From Allodiplogaster sudhausi (lineage: Eukaryota > Nematoda > Chromadorea > Rhabditida > Diplogasteridae), in assembly GCA_945643635.1 (NCBI GenBank), contig CALZFC010000134.1, positions 226,501-290,500 on the forward strand: DNA of 64,000 nucleotides, read 5' to 3'. Of this stretch, positions 49,590 to 59,889 are shown piece by piece. How positions within the stretch are numbered: position 1 is the first letter of the stretch; every line of letters begins with the position of its first letter. The translations under genes and the position numbers were made by a program. The notes under the pieces were generated by a model, which saw nothing but the letters and a program-made list of their open reading frames with translations, ran no database searches and had not been told where the DNA came from.

Positions 49590-50045
49590 TTCTCTCTCCT
49601 CCTCTCTCTCCTCTCCAGATAGTGTTGGTGGTGTACCGTCGTCCATCGTGTGTAGTGGGAGTGGCAGACCGTCCGTCTCTACTGCTTCGTCTCCGCCAGC
49701 TTCTTCTGGTGGATGTATTTGTGGAGAATGTACTGGAGTCGACTCTGAGACAGGCCCGAGATCAGTGGCTGGACAAGGCTAAGCTGGTGTTCCAGTTGAC
49801 CCGCCAGCCGGCTGCCTCCCTCTCGCCCTCCCAGCTCATGCGAATTGCTCGCTGCCAGCCAAAGGTTTCTTCCTTGTTCCTTCTCTCTCAGTCAGCTCAT
49901 TGATATATCGGTCAAAGGAGAGTTGATGTTCTATCAAGCAGCCTTTCAGGATAGGCCAGTCCTTCACTTCTGGCAGTCTGGCCTCTCCAGAACCTATCGA
50001 GATCGCATTCGGAACACTCTGGCTTCTCCAAGCACTCCTCAGTAA
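38104..50045 (+). CDS. FLCN: Folliculin (FLCN) homologue
   Basis: The start ATG 38104 gives [20 protein letters not shown], the conserved folliculin N-terminus. Supported exons: 38104-38358; about 38927-39045 (NVFFGDAENGYTLSVTF); 39225-39357 (KDSRARGFYRLYSLIIVSND); 39773-39883 (MALRVFDDE); 40586-40659; a weak one near 46290-46372 (DALEGNPSQDSL); 47522-47701 (LNTLLYHLITGGQ); 49058-49179 (LTNILPIGCLKVNTYS); 49284-49401 (RCNLLGG); 49619-49864; and 49950-50045 ending FWQSGLSRTYRDRIRNTLAS. Splice phases agree at nearly all of these. The N-terminal longin and C-terminal DENN regions are both represented. FLCN is a GTPase-activating protein for RagC/D at the lysosome, acting with FNIP. Exons between the first and second, and between 40659 and 47522, are not fully resolved. 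The introns are filled with microsatellites. Confidence 0.88.
39895..40115. repeat. (CT)n microsatellite with CTCTACTCCC interruptions
   Basis: Folliculin intron directly after the exon ending at 39883. Repeated TCTCTACTCCCTC phrases show a minisatellite phase within the CT tract. Confidence 0.85.
40400..40555. repeat. (CT)n microsatellite
   Basis: Folliculin intron, just upstream of the exon at 40586; pure TCTCTC for its last 40 bp. Confidence 0.85.
42054..42153. repeat. Exact 50-bp tandem duplication
   Basis: Two copies beginning AAGTGGAGGCACAAAGCACC, at 42054-42103 and 42104-42153, with no differences seen. Confidence 0.9.
43500..44192. repeat. Minisatellite, 34-42 bp unit
   Basis: About 18 copies of GACAGACATACGACACGAGG followed by a GAGAGAGAGAGGAGAGAG tract whose length varies in steps of 2 bp. 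It is open in several frames on both strands (Arg/Glu/Asp/Thr or Ser/Leu repeats), a consequence of the repeat. Confidence 0.92.
46660..47405. repeat. Minisatellite, CTCCATTCTTTCTCTCCCTT family
   Basis: About 750 bp of a 28-bp unit (CTCCATTCTTTCTCTC plus CCTTTCCTTTCT), sometimes with an extra 12-bp CCCTTTCCTTTC block. It lies in a folliculin intron and is open in many frames on both strands; none is considered a gene. Confidence 0.92.
47710..49050 (+). other. Folliculin intron
   Basis: AT-rich between 48000 and 48430, with CT tracts at 48600-48760 and 48999-49032. No coding exon is supported. Confidence 0.6.
49425..49615. repeat. (CT)n microsatellite
   Basis: Fills most of the 217-bp folliculin intron between the exons ending at 49401 and starting at 49619. 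Confidence 0.85.
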
Positions 50046-51026
50046 TCTCTCTTTCTTTCTTTCTCACTCTCTTTCTCTCCCCTTCTCCCTCTTCCCTCCT
50101 CCATTACTCTTCAGTACTAGCAGTAACTCTGTGCATCCTTTGCACCCTGCTCCCCTCTTCCATCCAGACCCCAAGCAAGGCTTCTTCCCACTTGCGTCTC
50201 CCTCATAACCTCATGAAGTCTCTCGCTTTCTAGATAGCCCTTGCTTAAATTGAAGACAGAAGATGCTTCCCCAGTCTCAGCTTCTCATTCTATCAATCTC
50301 TGATTCTCCTCGCATTCCTTATTCCCCTCTTTTTTTAATTTTTTTTTCTATGGTATTCTTTCTCTGCCACTCATGCACGGACCTCAGCCTTTGGCTTTAA
50401 GAGAATCCTTCATTAATGATTTATTATGTTCCCCTTTCCCTCTCTCGGGTTGATTTATGTCGTATTTCTCCTCGCTTCCAGACTATGCTTCTGATGACCT
50501 CTCAGTGGGCCGTTTCATTGTCCTCGCGTGGGAACTTGTTGTTGCTGACAGCTTTCCCTTTTCCATAAAGAACGTGTGAGGTGGCAGTGCCCTGTTTTGA
50601 AAGTTGGCTGGCCGTTTATCCAATTCTCAGCCAGCCAATATGTATGCACCTAGTCGAGCGCTTTTTATAAACCAACATTTTGTACGTGTTTTCTACTGTA
50701 TTTATACTTGTATGTAGTTAGAGAAATAGTAGAGAACTGTATGTTCCTATTGTGTTCTTAAAAAAAGTAATATCTTAGCTTTTTAGAGCAGCGTTAGCTG
50801 TCATTTTAATTAAGGCTAATTTATAGGCTATTTGAACTGCAGCTATTTCATTGCATATGAAAACGGGAATAGCAAATAAAGAATATCTCTAATCTTGCGT
50901 TGTGGAGAGAAAGATTCTGTATTTGCTGAAGGCGAAAATATTTACACTTTCGCCCTGTATATTTACGGTCTCGTAGGTAGGCGTAGAATGGACTACTACG
51001 TAGCAATGCTCTGCAGGCATTTGGGA

Positions 51027-51057
<31 letters not shown>

Positions 51058-51666
51058 TCTCAGTCCATCTTTTCCTCGCGCGCTCTCTCTCTCTTCATCT
51101 TTCCCCTCTCCAATATTGTTCTATCTCGCTCCATCCATCTTCCTCTCTCCCTCCCCCTCTCGCTCTCTCCTTCTGTACTTGTCTTTTCCCATCGGGTTAT
51201 CAATTCAGTTTCTCCCCCAGGATGGCTCGATACCATGCATCTGCGATGATGGAGAGAGATGCGACAAAGTGCACCCGCATTTCGCATGCAAAGTGGGAGA
51301 GAGGAGAGAAAACATAGTGAGAGAGAGAGAGACAGACAGAGAGAGAGAGAGATGGGAGAGAGAAAGAACGGACAGACATAATTGACGAGACACGGAAGTT
51401 TTGGTACATTCCGTAGCAAGACTAACAGCACAGGGCTAGGAAGGGTCCCACGGGGGGTAGCTATGCGTCACTCTACTGTTGATCAAGCCTCCCATGCTCC
51501 TTCGAAATCATACACACATATATCCAAATGATATAGCCATTTCGGTGTGATAACACTGATTTGCTAAAGAGTGCAGCAAAGTATGCTTCATTAGTGATGA
51601 TTCTTCGTACAATAATGTATGACCAAGGGGTTGGAATGAGAGTGAAGGGAAAAGAGAATCGATGTC
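50046..51666. other. Folliculin 3' region and intergenic spacer
   Basis: No further gene seen. AATAAA on the folliculin strand at 50875 could end a long 3' UTR. CT tracts lie at 51028-51062 and GA tracts at 51318-51365. Confidence 0.5.
50875..50880 (+). terminator. Candidate folliculin polyadenylation signal
   Basis: AATAAA in the folliculin orientation, about 830 nt after its stop codon; the only good one I saw before the next gene. Confidence 0.35.
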
Positions 51667-52533
51667 CTACTCCACATCGTACTGCTCGAGAGCCTTGAGG
51701 GCCCTCGCGAGCTGAAAGCGAAGAGTGGCGAGTCCTTGCAGAGTCAACTCAACAGGCTTCCCCTCCCCTGCCAGTCGCAGCTCACTCAGGATATGCAGAG
51801 ACTTCCCCACACTCGCGTTCCCCACGATCACGTTAACCTCAAACACCAAATAATCGTCCCATTCTTTTTAAGACCCCCACAAACAGCCAAAGTCTACAGC
51901 TTATTTACCAGGATCTCCTTTTACGCAAGATCTTTCTGAGAAGGGATGGGCTCAAAAGCTGGGGAAAATGGGGAATCTCCCTGGTAATCTTGGCTGTGAC
52001 GCACCTTCCACGAAGGGTTCTCTGCTACGCTCTTGGCTCTGCATGCTCAATTAGCCGCTTCTTCAGCTCAAATCGACACATTTGGATCTCTCTTTATTCC
52101 TCTCTCTCTCTCTCTCTTTCTCTCTTCTCCTGCCTCTCCTCACACTCTCTCTTACACCCTTCTCTCTTTATTCCTCTCTCTCTCTCTCTCTCTTTCTCTC
52201 TTCTCCTGCCTCTCCTCACACTCTCTCTTACACCCATCTCACCAATACTTGCTTACTTACTTCTTCGTCAGCACTGCGAGAGAGAAGAGCAGAGGCGTTC
52301 TCAGGTGCTCGTAGAGCGTCAGTGAGTGAAGTGGCAAGCAGCGCGAATTGGGAAAGGGAGACAATGCAGGGGAGCCTCCTCAGCTGTTTTCCACTCACTA
52401 CGCGTTCCAAAAGCTCTTAAAAAGAACCGGATAGAACAGGGCCCCCTATTGCCCCAGAAAGTACACCACACCACCCCCTCAACCCTAGTTAGGCAATTCT
52501 ACCTTCCACTCCGGCCTTCTTTTCCTCGACCAT
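51667..52533 (-). CDS. COMM domain protein, COMMD5-like
   Basis: Minus-strand gene. ATG 52533 begins a short exon (MVEEKKAGVE) that splices in phase to an exon reading ELLERVVSGKQLRRLPCIVS, which ends at donor GTAAGT. The last exon carries YLVFEVNVIVGNASVGKS, then SELRLAGEGKPVELTLQGL, then LRFQLARALKALEQYDVE and a stop. That matches the C-terminal COMM domain, closest in my recall to COMMD5: a beta-strand pair, then an amphipathic helix with LR..LA..LK. COMMD proteins form the decameric ring of the Commander/CCC complex for endosomal recycling. The middle exons (about 51900-52230) are not resolved frame by frame, but ITREIPHFPQLLSP is a likely segment. Confidence 0.7.
52085..52235. repeat. 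Two-copy CT-rich tandem duplication in a COMMD5-like intron
   Basis: A roughly 66-bp segment starting CTCTTTATTCCTCTCTCTCT and ending CTCTCTTACACCC occurs twice, at about 52089-52156 and 52164-52234. Confidence 0.75.
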
Positions 52534-52645
52534 CTCTTCGCCTGCAAGTCCTCCTTGGAAATACTTGAGATGTTGATTGCGTGGCAGATACCAGAAAGGA
52601 CGTAGCTACGTGTTCATTTGGAATCAACATAGAACAAAAGAACAG
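52534..52645. promoter_or_regulatory. Bidirectional promoter candidate, COMMD5-like and METTL21A
   Basis: Only 112 bp separate the divergent start codons (52533 on minus, 52646 on plus; 43 bp if METTL21A starts at 52577). Both promoters must overlap here unless upstream non-coding exons exist. No TATA element stands out. Confidence 0.45.
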
Positions 52646-53677
52646 ATGATATTTCTCATCGCTCTTCTTCTCCAATTCGCCGTGGAATCCGCGTCGTCCT
52701 CTGCTTGCTCTTCTCTCGTTCTCTACACGAACTCAGCCTCTCTAAGCAAATTCCGCGATGCTACCGTACATGTTACAGTAGCTGGGAAGTTCAGTGTAAC
52801 ACTGGCACAGGACTGGGATTCTGCTGGAGTCAGCGGAGTGCTCTGGGATTCAGTGCGGGCATATTCTTCATCTCTTCATATTAGGCAGAACAGACAATTT
52901 AATAATACACAACAACATCCTTTAGCAAGAGGGGTAAGCCAGTATTCATGCAAGTATGTTCTCACAGACTATTCTCAGGCCAAAGTGCTCTCGGAGTACA
53001 TGGTGACAGTGCTGGAGGATGCGTTGTTGGGTGCGAGAGTGCTAGAGCTGGGAGCGGGTCTTGGCCTGCCTTCCATAGTCATGGCCCAGTCTGGTCTGCC
53101 CAGTCTAGTGGTCTCCTCTGACCTAGCCCCGGCCCTTCCTCTCCTCTCGCGCAACATCAGAGCGAATCAACACGACCTGAAAGTGCAAGTTAGACGCTTT
53201 TCTCTTTAGAGTACTATTTGAGTAGTTTTCAATTCATTTATCCCATTCGCCAAAGTGCAAAGTTGCATTTGCAAGATTTGCGAGTTGGATTGGGGAAAGC
53301 CGGAAGCGTCTCCGGCGAGTCGCCTCGGGCCCTTCGACTTTATCATCGGGGCCGATCTGGTGTATGCGGAAGCGGCCTTCTCCTCCCTCCTTAATCATCT
53401 CCTAGCTTCCAACTCTACCATTATCCTTCTTGCTGCACGCATCCGATATCCCAAGGTTTCTAGTTGTTCCTCAACTCATTAATGGGTCACAAGGTTTGAG
53501 GAACGGGCAAACTAAATGTCATTCTTTAAGGATCGTCGCTTTTTCCGCGATCTAGCAAAGGGAAACTTCAATGTTGAAAGAGTTCTTTATGTCCCCGAGA
53601 CAGACATCGATCTCTACCACATTCAAAAGAAAAAAACGACCCTGCAGGAGAAGGAGCAAATAAAAGAAGATCTATGA
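52646..53677 (+). CDS. METTL21A: METTL21A-type protein-lysine methyltransferase
   Basis: Four exons with phase-0 GT-AG introns: start-52852, 52979-53188, 53276-53455 and 53531-53677. The protein has AQDWDSAGVSGVLWDSAKVL, the SAM-binding VLELGAGLGLPSIV, then ICELDWGKPE and FDFIIGADLVYAE (motif post II), ILLAARIRYPKDRRFF and a C-terminal HIQKKKTTLQEKEQIKEDL. That end closely recalls METTL21A, which methylates HSP70-family chaperones on lysine. An in-frame ATG also occurs at 52577. The residues after ATG 52646 (MIFLIALLLQFAV) are strongly hydrophobic, like a signal peptide, which is unexpected for this cytosolic enzyme, so the true start or a short first exon may differ. Confidence 0.87.
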
Positions 53678-53731
53678 CGTCCTTATTCTGTAAAATCGAC
53701 CTCTCGTATCCATTCCGCCACACTTTATCGG

Positions 53732-55326
53732 TTATGTGAATTCCAGCTCATTGTTGCTGACCTTGTTGAATGTATGGTAGGCACTGATAAAGCTGTAAAA
53801 AGAGAGAAAGAGAGAAGCTGACCATTTGCGAGTAAGTGTTGAAGGGAAGATGCGACGGTCAACTCGTAGGAGGCGAGGAAGGAGAGACACGCTGAACACG
53901 TGGAAGAGAGACAACTGCAGGGGAGTGGCCAGCAGCTGCTCAACTCAACCATCACTCTTCTCTTCCAACACTCAGGCAGTGAAACCTGCCAATGCGACAG
54001 CGAAAGATGTCTTCATGGACGGGGCAGATGAGACAGTCCACGCCAGAAGAGAGTCGAGAATCAATGACAAGTTCGAGAAGGCGGGAGAGGCCAGCCATGT
54101 TCAGACGGGCATCTCCTTTCAGCATATTCTGAGAGATACAGAGAATATAGAAGATAGTGATGTGAGAGAAACAACTTCATAATTTTGATGCATTTCCTCC
54201 TCGCTGAAGATCCCACTGAGATGTTCGATTTCCTTCTTAACATCATGCATCCTCACATGAAGAAACCTGGTCACCAGTCGGATATTTGATGCATTAATTG
54301 AGTTGTGGTTGATGGATACAGTATCCTCCTGATGTTGAAGGGATCTTCTCGAATTTCTCACCACGGTTTGGCAAGAGTTGCAAGTGAAAGATTTCCAGAA
54401 TCCAACCATATTGTGTACTTGATGATGCCAGTTGGAAGGGACGAAGATTATTTGGCCAGCTTGTTGTTTGATAGAGAAGACGCCAGCCTCTTCCCATTCT
54501 TCACTTCGCTCTCGGATGTCCTCGAGCAGTTGACCTGCAATCTTCTTTTTTTTTCGTTTGACGTCCTTTGCTTGAAGCAAGTTCTCACCAAGCAAGTTCT
54601 CACCATTTCTCATAAAGCGCTTTTCTTCCCCTGGCGGCACGAAATACCACAATTTGCAACCAGAGACATTCGCTGACCAGCTGTGGGATGATAGAACATC
54701 TGAGTGGAAACGAGTCCTATAATCAAAGAAATTCGAATGTTGATTAGCAACATCAATATACTAACCAAGTTCCCTTAACTCCATAATACACGAATCGGTA
54801 GTCGCCATCGAATGGCGAGTTTGGCTTTGCGGTCCAGACTTCGTTGTTCACCCAATCCGGTGCAAGAAATGCTGGAGGAGAATACATCGCCGTGCCAACC
54901 CTAGAAAAGATTCATTCCGATCCAATCATGCAGAGGAAGAGAATGAGCAGAACTTCTGCTGGAAGTGCCAATCCTTCAGATAAAGAAGCCCGCTGCGCTC
55001 ATTTGCTGGAATATTCACGTAATCCAGAAAAGTTGACAACTTCCAGAGAGACGATTCGCATTCACTCTCGCGTATAACAGGCGCATCCAAGTCACCGAAA
55101 AATAAAAGATATAAACTAGAAAGATTCGTAGTAGACTCGATCGATGCTTACCATAATTGTGCCTTAGATAGTCGTTGTCTGGTCGACCATCCGAACGGAG
55201 CCAGCAGACACGAGACGGCCACTCCGCTGTCCACTCCTCGCTGAGAGTGCAAGGTCGATTTGTAACAGCGAAATCGAAAAAGAGTTGGAGCCAAGCACTC
55301 GAAGACGGATTCGCGACAATCTCCAT
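53732..55326 (-). CDS. JMJD4: JMJD4-type 2-oxoglutarate oxygenase
   Basis: Seven minus-strand exons: 55326-55152, about 55096-54954, 54900-54766, 54716-54407, 54328-54173, 54128-53986 and 53792-53732. The order matches JMJD4: NRPCTLSEEW with W.SR, the exon with YLKDWHF, DYRFVYYGVKGTW, then FHSDV (Fe-binding HxD) with SWSANVSG, WYFVPPGEE, FVPSNWHHQVHNMEDTVSIN (distal Fe-binding His) and a helical C-terminus ending NNELEFT. JMJD4 hydroxylates the translation termination factor eRF1 on a lysine. All junctions fit in phase except intron 1, whose acceptor would have to be TTTTTCG (CG in place of AG). The gap to METTL21A, which converges on it, is 54 bp. Confidence 0.88.
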
Positions 55327-55968
55327 CTATCTACGCAGGCATAACAACTCTTGAGAAAACGAAATTAAACCATTACATCACACCCCAGCGGTATAACCTG
55401 GAAAAAATAAGGTTCTTTAACAATTCTTGAAAAAAAACCCGTCATTGTGCATTTCGTTGGGTCAGAATTTCGGCCAAACATTTTTTGTATAGTTACCGTA
55501 TCCACGCTATATGTGTATGCTTGTATGTACATAAACAGAAAAAAAAACCGGAATGAGCAGAATCTTATGCCCACGAGGACATTTATAATCCTCGAAGTGT
55601 AAACGATCGTGGATAATGAAAACTTTAGCAATGGCTGCTGGATGAACAACAACATGTAAAATATTCAAACCCATAAAATACAAATGGACATAGCCTTATT
55701 TTGTGAGAACAAATAAAAGCTGTTGTTTGAGCGAGTCACTCTACTTCTACCATATAAAATTTCTAATCAATATTAACTTTCAGGACCGTCTATTATCTAC
55801 ATTTCATACTTAACAAAAGGTGAAAGCAGTGAAACCATGGAAATATTCGACGTTTAATTCTGTACCAAAGTTATCGTGAGGAGTTAGTACAAATGAAAAA
55901 CCAAAATAAAATACACAATCAAACGGATGTGTATTTATAGTTAAATAAGAACCAAAAGAAGGTAGTAA
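55327..55968. other. Intergenic between JMJD4 and the SLC22 gene
   Basis: AT-rich, no coding exon recognised. It should hold the JMJD4 promoter and the SLC22 3' UTR. Confidence 0.55.
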
Positions 55969-56079
55969 TTATCTCTTTCGAGCCGTTTTTTCTGTCTCGG
56001 CAGAATCAGTTGTGGTCTTTGTGCTTGTGGAAGCAGCCGCCGTTGACTCTGCCTTCTGCTGGTCATCAAACTAAAGTAA

Positions 56080-56121
<42 letters not shown>

Positions 56122-58003
56122 AAGAGAGAGAAGAAGATATCATAGGAGAGTTCACCTCCTCAGCTGCGACGTAGACGTCTTCCTCTTCCTCCTCAAATTC
56201 CTCTTTGTCTTTCTGAGAAACCATAATACATGGCTTATGCGTTGTGTGCATCGAAACCGCGTCCTGCAACGATTCATGAGGCATACGGTAGACCTGCGGG
56301 GTATACTGTATGAATGTGCTCACCCAGATCGTGTCAGGCAAGGGAAGATCAGAAGTCTCCGGAAGGAAGATGACACAAGCTCCGGCGAAGAGAGAGCAGA
56401 GAGAGAAGATCAACATGGGAGCAATCGGGAGAGTGACGTCCGAGAGGATGGCGATGTACCCAGAACCACCCGAACCAAGGCGAGAGACCTCAACGGAAGG
56501 TGAGAAGGTCGGAGAAAGTGATGGAAGGGAGAGAAAGAGAAGGAGTGAGGGAGAGAGAGAGAGAGGTAGAGAGAGAGAAGGCGAGAGACCTCAACGGAAG
56601 GTGAGAAGGTCGGAGAAAGTGATGGAAGGGAGAGAAGGAGAGAGAGAGAGAAAGAGAGAGAGAGAAGGAGAGAGAAAGAATGAGAGAAAATATCAAAGAT
56701 ATACCACGGACGAAAGGGCGAGCGCTGAACTTCGCACCACGGTTGGATTGAGCTCGGAAGTGAAGATGTAGAGAATATTGAAGGCGCCCTGGATGAACGC
56801 CTTACCCAGCAGCATGAGCACCAGAGACACCTCAACTCACCCTCTCGATATCGCTCTCTTTCTCTCGCTCTCTCTCTCACCTCAACTCACCCTCTCGCTC
56901 TCTCTCTCTCTCTCGCTCTCTCTCTCTATCTCTCTCTCTCTCTCTATCTGTCCCGAAGGGAAGAGTTACGAGTCAGAATACGCACTCATCAACGAACAAT
57001 CGAATAGAAGAATAAGCAAAATTGGTCTGACTGTACTATATCGATTGAGAACCGCAAGGAGAGCGAGCACCAAAGTGATTCCAGCACCACAGAGAGTCAC
57101 CATCTGAGAGCTGAAGGGGCAGGCGGGTAACTGGATCAAGCAAGAACAACAAGTGTAACATTAAAAAAGAAATAAAGGAAAAGAATAGGAAAGTGCCTCT
57201 TCCTCCCCGATTTGAGGAGAACAACGCAGACGAAGAGAGTCGGTAACTCAATGGCTCCAGCGATGGCATTGTTTAAGAAGAAGTTGCCGGCAAAGATGGA
57301 GCGACCCGGAGAGGACTGGTCGGAGAGAGCTGAAAGGGAGGAAGGAGGTATGTGGGGGTGGTGTAGATTGTCATTTGTGAAGAGAGAACCAATGACGAGT
57401 CCGTAGTAGACGAGAGCAGTGGAACCCCAGATGATGAAGAGGATTCCGTTGCGGCGGAAAAGAGTGCGGGAGCGGAAGAGATCCGTGAGCTTTGGCTTGT
57501 GCTCCCGACTCCACTTCTCCTTCTCCGTGTGCTTGATCTAATCAAAGGGGATGTTAACATCTTAATATATCCTCGTTCGAAAGCAAGTAAAAGAGAAAAA
57601 AGACTAGCCAATCCAAGATCGGAAGGGAGGCTCGTCTTGTTAAAGCGGCAGGCCCTTCGGATGATCGCTTCGGCATCGCTGATCCTGTCCGTGATGATCA
57701 GCCACCGCGGAGACTCTGGCACGAAGAACAGAGCCACGAGTGCCAAGCAGTGCAGGCCCACCGTAAGCTCCTGCAAGGCTCGATTCCTTGGCTTCTCTCG
57801 TTATCAAAGTAATGAAATATTACTTTATAAAAAGGTAAAGGAAAAGAATGCATGCATACATGAATTAGTGTCCACGACTTGCACAAGTAAGCAGTGAGTG
57901 CGAGGATGGAATAGCCAAGGGCCCAGGGGGCATGAAGGGAGGAGCCAACCACCGACCTGTACTTCATCCCTGCAATATCATTACAGTGGTGTTTCCCTTC
58001 CCC

Positions 58004-58034
<31 letters not shown>

Positions 58035-58554
58035 CTCTCTCTCTCTCTCTTTTCTTTCTCCCAGCAAACAAAATTCTCTCACCAGTGATCTCCATGCAAA
58101 GAACATAAGCCGAGAGATCGGCAGCTTCATTCGAAGCCGCCAAGCAGAAGCGAATCACCAGGAAGACCTGAAGCACATTAATGATTGCATATCGAGAAAA
58201 GGGTGAGGTATGAACTTACGAAGAACTCCTTGATGAATGGCAAGACCATGGCGAATATGAGAGAGAGGATCCCGAAGGTGTACAGGGAAGCTTTGCGGCC
58301 GAAGCTGAGGAAAGAGACAGAAGAATGGAGAAGAAGAGAAAGAAGAAGCAGAATCCGTACCGGTCTGAGAAATGACCGCCCATTGCACTGCCTACCAAGT
58401 AACCGAGAGAGTAACTCAGGTGGACATGGGCACGCGACCAGTTGTCATCACACACGCGATTCCACTGAGTCACTACTGTCGAGCTCATGATCTGAAGAGA
58501 GAAAGAGAAAGAGAAAGAGAGAGAGAGAAAGAGAAAGAGGAAGAGAGAAAGAGA

Positions 58555-58610
<56 letters not shown>

Positions 58611-59610
58611 GTACCGAAGTGTCATAGTCCCATGTGTGGCATCTCTTGAGAGCCGTGGTGGCCGGGAGATTCTGTAGTTCCTTCCAGGTCAGATTGACGA
58701 GAGAAGACCACTCTCGGTCCACGTGCATGCACTGGTCGTGCCAGTCTGAGTTGCGCTGCTTGTTCGACACCTCAACATTTCTTCTGACTCTTTCTTTTCT
58801 CATTCCTCCCTCTCACTCTCTCTCCCCTACTCTCTCTCCCTCTATCTCCATCTCCCTCTCTCTCTCTCCCTCTCACTCTATCCCTTTTTTCCCTCTCACC
58901 CTCCCTCTATCTCCCTCTCACTCGCCCTCTCTCTCTCTCCATCTCCCTCGCTCCCCTTTATCTCCCTCTCCCTCTCACTCACTCTTGCTAGAAAAAATAA
59001 CCAAAAGTTTTCCTTTTAACTTTTTGAAATAACACTGTAGAGTTTAACAACTGTTGCCAAGTGTAATCTCGATTGCCAGAGATCACATCTCGCTCCGTGA
59101 ATCCTGGGATCTAAATTAAACGAGATGCATTTGGTCAAAAAAGCACCATATTGGGTCTCATCACGACAACTTTAACAAATTGAAAGGTGAAAAAGCGAAG
59201 AAGTGAATTGGACGCTAAGAAGCTTACACGACACCAGTGGTCTGGCTGGTACATCATGTACACGGTGGAGAGCGCGAACATCGCATGGGGGATCTGCTGA
59301 AGTGCAATGATACAGTACACCAGCATCTGCCACGTCGAACAACCACCTATCAGGTTCAGAATACCTGCAGAGAGAAAGAGAGAGAGACAGGGAACGAGAG
59401 AAAGAGATAGAGAGAGAGGGAGAGAGAGGTGGGACGAGAGAGAGGGAGCGAGAGAACGAGAGAAAGAGAGAGAGGCTGAAGAAGGAAAGGCAAAAGCGTA
59501 ATTGACCTTCGAAGTCGATACTAGTAAGATCTCCTTCCCTCTGCCTTCTGTACTGCTTCTGCTTCGCATAGTGATGTCGATTAATTTCAAGTTCACTGTT
59601 TAGCCGATTC
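55969..59610 (-). CDS. SLC22-family organic ion transporter (5' end unresolved)
   Basis: Minus-strand multi-exon gene. In order: SIDFEG joined to ILNLIGGCSTWQMLVYCIIA (first membrane helix) and YQPDHWCRV (59.2 kb); a large-loop exon with WKELQNLPATT (58.7 kb); WNRVCDDNWSRAHVHLSYSL then GYLVGSAMGGHFSDRYG (58.4 kb), the MFS loop typical of the family; ESPRWLIITDRISDAEAIIR (57.7 kb); helices near 57.2-56.7 kb; VSRLGSGGSGYIAILSD and the last helix with FLPETSDLPLPDTIW (56.4 kb); an acidic EEFEEEEEDVYVAAEE tail; and a last exon 56070-55969. Twelve membrane helices are expected in the plasma membrane. The substrate cannot be read from the sequence. No start codon is visible in the first supported exon, so a further 5' exon may lie beyond or under the LINE insertion. 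Confidence 0.82.
56468..56640. repeat. Duplicated exon edge and splice acceptor in SLC22 gene
   Basis: GCGAGAGACCTCAACGGAAG plus the following GTGAGAAGGTCGGAGAAAGT occur at about 56480 and again at 56581, separated by GA-rich sequence. On the minus strand this duplicates the CTTCCGTTGAG|GTCTCTCGC acceptor region of the VSRLGSGG exon. Confidence 0.8.
56865..56950. repeat. (CT)n microsatellite in SLC22 intron
   Basis: TCTCTC tract that includes a repeated CACCTCAACTCACCCTCTCG phrase at 56828 and 56878. Confidence 0.8.
58498..58606. repeat. (GA)n microsatellite in SLC22 intron
   Basis: GAGAAAGAGAAAGAGA grading into pure GAGAGA for the last 45 bp. Confidence 0.85.
58800..58985. repeat. CT-rich tract in SLC22 intron
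   Basis: CTCTCCCTCTATCTCC-type sequence of about 185 bp between SLC22 exons; no coding signal. Confidence 0.75.
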
Positions 59611-59889
59611 CTTAAGTAGTCAAGACTTCTATTCCATTATACCCATCACACACACCCGCTGCCCTCTCTTGCTGTGCGGCCGCTCAACTCTTGGCTCCTT
59701 AACGGTCCGCTCAGCTGCAGCTAATGCTTCCGCCTGTGTGCCTCAGGCCTTCCCAAGTCTCCAAAGGCACTTTCTAAGGTTACCTCTTGCCGTATACGAG
59801 CTTCCTCTCTCTCTCTCCTTTCGTCATCCAACTCAACTAGTACCCTTGGGCCAGCGGAATACGTGATCTACTTAGGCCCTTTATGAGTT

